Assembly: GCF_004801405.1 (NCBI RefSeq)
Contig: NZ_SSOB01000018.1
Span: 93,689-157,688 of the forward strand
Origin: Cohnella fermenti
GTDB taxonomy: Bacteria; Bacillota; Bacilli; Paenibacillales; Paenibacillaceae
Direction: 5' to 3'
DNA length: 64,000 nt
Positions within the stretch are counted from its first letter, which is position 1. The number at the start of each line of letters is the position of its first letter. Positions 61,019-64,000 of this stretch are shown one piece after another. Position numbers and translations under genes: made by a program. Under the pieces are notes generated by a model. The model was given only the letters and a program-made list of their open reading frames with translations, was not told where the DNA came from and made no database searches.

Positions 61019-61640
61019 TCATCTATCGTCCAGGGTTGGTTGATATCCTATCTTTACATTAGTAGTCATCCCTGCTTGAATGCGCAAATACTGCCTCTTC
61101 GCTGTGGTTGGATCGACTTTTAAGATATGAGCTGCCGCCCTGTAGGATTTGCGCTCTGTATTGATTAAATCAACCAACCGTTCTTCCCAAGTACGACCGA
61201 AGTTCTTGATCCGACCGATTTTGTAACAATCGTCTTTATCGGTATCTGGTCCTCTACGTGAGTACACGAAACCACAGTCACAGCTGAACGTGCCGACAGG
61301 AATTCCACGTGTTTCATAATCGCGTGTAATAATACATTTGGTCACTACACGTTGACGATAATGACTACCCGCGCTATTCAAGCACATCCAAGGACCTTCT
61401 CCGAACGGTGGCAGTTCTTTCGAACGGGAGAAAAAATCCGCTAGATTGCTGTCAAGAAAATGAGTAAGAAGGATGTGCTTAATGGAATGAACACTTGTCC
61501 GCCCCTTTCTCAACATTTTAGTTCCCTCCGTGGAGTAATTTAAAGTCGCATCAAGGACGGGTAACAGACCGTTTATAGAGCACAGGAATCGCTTGGTAAT
61601 TTGCCTGAGAGAACCTACTCCAACGCCTGAGAAAAAGCCC
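61019..61640 (-). pseudogene. TnsD/TniQ-like Tn7 target-selection protein, internal fragment
   Basis: The frame holds a middle part of TnsD: GRTSVHSIKHILLTHFLDSN, then the zinc-binding segment GPWMCLNSAGSHYRQRVVTK with later CDCGF, and FGRTWEERLVDLINTERKSY with HILKVDPTTAKR. The N-terminal TniQ core and the C-terminal part (together more than half of a usual 450-550-residue protein) are missing. Upstream codons of the open frame run through a terminator hairpin and are not TnsD. It is a remnant of the Tn7-like element that ends at 61791. Confidence 0.78.
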
Positions 61641-61663
61641 CTGAGAGCAATTCGAATAAAAAT

Positions 61664-61684
61664 GAGGCTACCATAGGTAGCCTC
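61664..61684 (-). terminator. Intrinsic terminator next to the TnsD remnant
   Basis: GAGGCTACC (61664-61672) and GGTAGCCTC (61676-61684) form a 9-bp stem with a 3-nt loop, followed on the minus strand by ATTTTTATT. It shows that a minus-strand unit once ended here, between the element end and the TnsD fragment. Confidence 0.7.
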
Positions 61685-61764
61685 AAATAGAGTCATGTTG
61701 TCATTCTGGATATCGGTTCTGAGACAGTAGTAGAGCTCCTAGTAGCAGTATGGCCAATTCCGTC

Positions 61765-61791
61765 AGTCTAATACTTTATTTTCTTTGAACA
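61765..61791 (-). mobile_element. End of Tn7-like element A (terminal TnsB-type site)
   Basis: Read on the minus strand from 61791: TGTTCAAA, then GAAAATAAAGTATTAGACTG. This is the layout of Tn7 ends: TGT plus five bases followed directly by a TnsB site (in E. coli Tn7 GACAATAAAGTCTTAAACTG). Only one TnsB-type site is visible inward, so the end may be damaged. Confidence 0.8.
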
Positions 61792-61796
61792 CAAAC
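61792..61796. other. 5-bp spacer CAAAC between two Tn7-like ends (target site duplication)
   Basis: Exactly 5 bp separate the two outward-facing ends, the length of the target duplication made by Tn7-family transposition. Confidence 0.72.
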
Positions 61797-61945
61797 TGTT
61801 CGATGAAAATAAAGTATTAGACTGGAGTTGTTGATCTGGCGCGGTTCTTGAGTTTGAAAATCGTCAACTTCTGAGAAATAAGTTTTAGACTGGAGTTAAA
61901 GAATCCCCATTCAATCATTAAATTTAAAAAATAAAGTATTAGACT
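61797..61945 (+). mobile_element. Left end of Tn7-like element B with three spaced TnsB-type sites
   Basis: The end begins TGTTCGAT at 61797, followed by GAAAATAAAGTATTAGACTG (site 1, from 61805). Site 2 (GAGAAATAAGTTTTAGACTG) starts at 61873 and site 3 (AAAAATAAAGTATTAGACTC) at 61926. All three have the same orientation and are separated by 68 and 53 bp, the pattern of Tn7L, which has three spaced sites within about 150 bp. The reverse transcriptase stop lies 2 bp past site 3, where Tn7 elements carry cargo. Confidence 0.82.
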
Positions 61946-61946
61946 C

Positions 61947-63392
61947 TTACATGGTATCATCATCCTGTTCATTACTGTGAGCCATAATATATTTTTTATT
62001 GTTAAGGGACCACTCTAAAATAAGCTCCTCGGACAAACTTAAAGAGTGAGTTTTCTTAATGTGCTTTAAATAATGACTTCGCTCGTCTTCTGGAAGAATT
62101 TTGCAAGCAACTAGCATAGCTCTTCGGCTCCATGGATCTAATGTTGAGAATAGTTCTTTCAACTCCCGAATCCAAGTGGACGCTCCTGCTTCATACGCAG
62201 CAAATATAATCTTCCTTTTAGCCTCAGGCGATGAGTATTTGTACAGGGATAATAGCTTCTTTAAATGATTTAAATCGGAATTACTTGCGAATAAGTTCAA
62301 AATTGCTATATAAAAATACTCATTTGCTTGTATAAGATCATCTTGAAGGATTGTTATTACCTGGTCTCCTAGTTCAGGGAAGTCTCCATCAAAATTTCTA
62401 CTTGCAGCAATTAAATAGTGGCACACATCACTAATAGCAGGTATTAAGGTGTTAATATTCTCTATCGTATATTCAATCCCACCTGGTGCACCTATTTGGC
62501 CTAGTCTTCTATATAACCACCGTATCTTTTTAAAATCCGGCTCGGGTACATTCAAATATTTCTCTAAAATTTCAGTGATGTTATAATCAGCAAACAATTC
62601 TTGGTCTTCTGAATCTAATTGATTGAAATCAATACCTTTATAAGAACCAGTGGTATATTTCCTTAAAGCCTTAATCATTTGGTCTTCGTTCTCGTTTAGA
62701 GGGTTATCATTTAACATCTTTTTGCATATTTTCACAAATTCCTTTGATTTGAATATCTCAGTCTTCTGTCCCTGAAGTATTAGCTTCTGTTGCTTATCTA
62801 AGATTTCAGCCATATGATATACAGTTATTTGCGCTTCTTTTTCATCATCACAAAATACATAGATATCATCTGCGTATCGGCAATAATCAATGCCTTTTAT
62901 TGATAGACTATCGTCAATTGGAATTAATGTCATTTCAGCAATCAGATGTGAAGAATGGGGCCCTATTGGTATACCTCTTGAGACGGTTTTCGTAATGTCC
63001 TCCAAAAGACGCATAACAAATTTAATTATTGCATTCGGGAACCCGGATTCCCCCAATTGGTTCTCAACAGTATGATGGTATATTTGATTATAAAAATCTG
63101 ATATATCCATTTGAACCACATATTTTTTTCTTCTACTTTTCTCTAAACATGATTCCCAAAAGTCTTTCCAAGAACTTTCATTGCTATAAAAGATTCCATC
63201 TCTTTCAGGAGCGAACCTGTAACTAAATACGGTTTTTTCTCCTACTGGACGCCGACGTTTTTCAATTAAATCACCAAATTCAAATATGACCGCCGCTAGT
63301 AATAGGCTGTCTATTGGATCCAACTGAGTCGCCGTCCTATACGATAACTCGGTTTTAGGAATAACGAATCTTCTTGATGTGTCGCCGCTCAC
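61947..63392 (-). CDS. Reverse transcriptase of the Abi/unknown-group (defence) type, probably 5'-truncated
   Basis: The 481-codon frame begins with VIPKTELSYRTATQLDPIDS, the entry common in defence-associated reverse transcriptases. Motif A is VVQMDISDFYNQIYHH, motif B SRGIPIGPHSSHLIAEM, and the catalytic YADD motif is in YCRYADDIYVFCDDE. After about residue 300 the protein is made of helical repeats without maturase or endonuclease motifs, unlike group II introns. This matches Abi/UG (DRT-type) proteins. The only start (GTG 63392) lies inside a GC-rich terminator hairpin with no ribosome site, exactly where AT-rich DNA stops. Hence the original N-terminus, usually some tens of residues before the IPK motif, is probably lost. 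It is cargo next to the end of Tn7-like element B. Confidence 0.82.
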   Translation of the reverse strand: MSGDTSRRFVIPKTELSYRTATQLDPIDSLLLAAVIFEFGDLIEKRRRPVGEKTVFSYRFAPERDGIFYSNESSWKDFWESCLEKSRRKKYVVQMDISDFYNQIYHHTVENQLGESGFPNAIIKFVMRLLEDITKTVSRGIPIGPHSSHLIAEMTLIPIDDSLSIKGIDYCRYADDIYVFCDDEKEAQITVYHMAEILDKQQKLILQGQKTEIFKSKEFVKICKKMLNDNPLNENEDQMIKALRKYTTGSYKGIDFNQLDSEDQELFADYNITEILEKYLNVPEPDFKKIRWLYRRLGQIGAPGGIEYTIENINTLIPAISDVCHYLIAASRNFDGDFPELGDQVITILQDDLIQANEYFYIAILNLFASNSDLNHLKKLLSLYKYSSPEAKRKIIFAAYEAGASTWIRELKELFSTLDPWSRRAMLVACKILPEDERSHYLKHIKKTHSLSLSEELILEWSLNNKKYIMAHSNEQDDDTM

Positions 63393-63418
63393 TTCCGTTG
63401 ACGGAAGCAGAGCGGCGA
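63382..63418 (+). terminator. GC-rich intrinsic terminator at the border of the mobile block
   Basis: TCGCCGCTC and CTTCCG pair with CGGAAG and GAGCGGCGA around a TTGA loop with a small bulge; TTTTTC follows on the plus strand. No plus-strand gene precedes it, so its gene was probably lost when the AT-rich block was joined here. Confidence 0.7.
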
Positions 63419-63521
63419 TTTTTCATATCCACTGACGGAGCGAGTTGGCTATAATTGGCGGAGGGGCAGCGTGAGATTACCGACAATCATAGGGGGTACG
63501 GCGGAGAGCGGATATAAATAG

Positions 63522-63562
63522 AACAGGGAGACGTCAAGGTTTGGCCGCCTCGTCTCCCTGTT
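63522..63562. terminator. 12-bp perfect inverted repeat before the DUF6431 gene
   Basis: AACAGGGAGACG (63522-63533) and CGTCTCCCTGTT (63551-63562) form a stem with a 17-nt loop, followed by TTCCC. It may be a terminator or part of an insertion-element end. Confidence 0.5.
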
Positions 63563-63593
63563 TTCCCATCCGGCTTTCGCCATTTTCATCGTA

Positions 63594-64000
63594 GTGAACA
63601 CGGAGACAGATGTAAAGGATTATTTGAAGCGTTGCGGGGACGGTCTGCCGGAGGCGGACCGTCCCCGCCGGTGCGTGCACTGCTCGTCGCAACGCCTTCC
63701 CCATCGACATGGGACATTTCTGCGGTGGGTGTTCACGGTGGGGGAGTCGCTGCGACTGCCGGTTCACCGCTTTCTGTGTCCGGACTGCCGCAAGACCATG
63801 AGTCTACTACCGGCGTTTGTGGAACCCCACCACCAAAGCGCCGTGGACGTAAAGGAAGCGACCCTCCGTGCTGCGGCGGAAGGATGCAGCCTGGCGGAGA
63901 TCGCGGAAGTGAGCGAGGTCTACGCAGGCGGCGGGTACAGTCAGAAGACGATCCGACGCTGGCGACAAACGTGGAACCGACGACGGGATGCCCATGAAGA
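63594..64000 (+). CDS. DUF6431-type zinc-ribbon protein, mobile-element associated (3' end outside window)
   Basis: The frame is open to the right edge (135 codons from GTG 63594; a CTG at 63558 is an alternative and no clear ribosome site is seen). A four-Cys zinc ribbon is formed by CVHCSSQRLPHRHG and FLCPDCRKTMSLLPAFVEPH. A helix-turn-helix-like region follows (GCSLAEIAEVSEV and YSQKTIRRWRQTW). This fits DUF6431 proteins, which I recall as commonly next to transposase genes in Bacillota. The region is GC-rich, unlike the reverse transcriptase block. Confidence 0.62.
   Translation, partial: MNTETDVKDYLKRCGDGLPEADRPRRCVHCSSQRLPHRHGTFLRWVFTVGESLRLPVHRFLCPDCRKTMSLLPAFVEPHHQSAVDVKEATLRAAAEGCSLAEIAEVSEVYAGGGYSQKTIRRWRQTWNRRRDAHE

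Noticed and set aside
61765..61829. The 28-bp inverted repeat as a simple bidirectional terminator
   Set aside because: Flanking T tracts are absent. Two further direct copies of the core at 61873 and 61926 and the Tn7-like TGT-N5 layout favour transposon ends; it is still listed as a refuting possibility.
61947..63392. Group II intron reverse transcriptase
   Set aside because: No maturase (domain X) or HNH endonuclease part follows, no intron RNA domain V-like structure was noticed, and the C-terminus is helical-repeat.

Overview
The window looks like chromosomal DNA of a Paenibacillaceae-type Bacillota (Paenibacillus or Cohnella relative). The inference rests on moderately high GC, strong AGGAGG-type ribosome binding sites, SLH-anchored surface proteins, LplABC/YtcQ-type sugar importers, YesM/YesN two-component pairs and CcpA cre boxes. 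Nearly all large genes lie on the minus strand, so most operons read right to left. No rRNA or tRNA gene was seen.

Layout. 1-2.1 kb: a persulfide/sulfite detoxification pair (TauE exporter, rhodanese-persulfide dioxygenase) with three ATACCC-N4-GGGTAT operators of the CstR type. 2.1-3.2 kb: a histidine kinase fragment and a complete type III toxin-antitoxin locus (promoter, three 39-nt RNA repeats, leaky terminator, ToxN/AbiQ-like toxin). 3.2-4.7 kb: a secreted RCC1-repeat protein. 5.1-20 kb: a sugar locus (ABC importer, GH127-like glycosidase, TIM-barrel isomerase, PfkB kinase, L-fucose/L-arabinose isomerase-like enzyme), a large SLH protein, and a GntR/LacI-type repressor; two promoters share an operator-like motif over the -35 box and a cre box just downstream of the -10 box. 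20.2-32.2 kb: YesM/YesN, importer, GH130 enzyme, FAD oxidoreductase, and a secreted beta-helix glycosidase. 32.8-43.1 kb: an operon for secreted proteins (metallophosphoesterase, SLH protein, GH92 alpha-mannosidase). 43.4-48 kb: importer plus GH88 unsaturated-uronide hydrolase. 48.6-54.4 kb: esterase, YesN, YesM and an orphan solute-binding lipoprotein in one operon. 54.7-60.2 kb: ECF sigma/anti-sigma pair, AraC regulators, phytanoyl-CoA dioxygenase-like protein, a DUF4362 lipoprotein and an SDR protein.

60.3-63.4 kb is an AT-rich mobile block. It holds an unknown gene, a TnsD remnant, two Tn7-like transposon ends placed back to back and separated by exactly 5 bp, and a reverse transcriptase of the Abi/unknown-group (defence) type whose 5' end seems cut off at the block boundary. 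At the right edge a DUF6431-type zinc-ribbon gene runs out of the window.

Working together, the sugar loci describe a surface polysaccharide degrader: secreted enzymes cut complex glycans, ABC importers take up the products, intracellular GH127, GH130 and GH88 enzymes finish them, and YesMN, GntR/LacI and CcpA control expression. The most notable non-enzymatic signals are the type III antitoxin RNA with covarying pseudoknot pairs, the Tn7-like double end with its reverse transcriptase cargo, and several families of short intergenic tandem repeats (51-52-nt and 11-nt periods).
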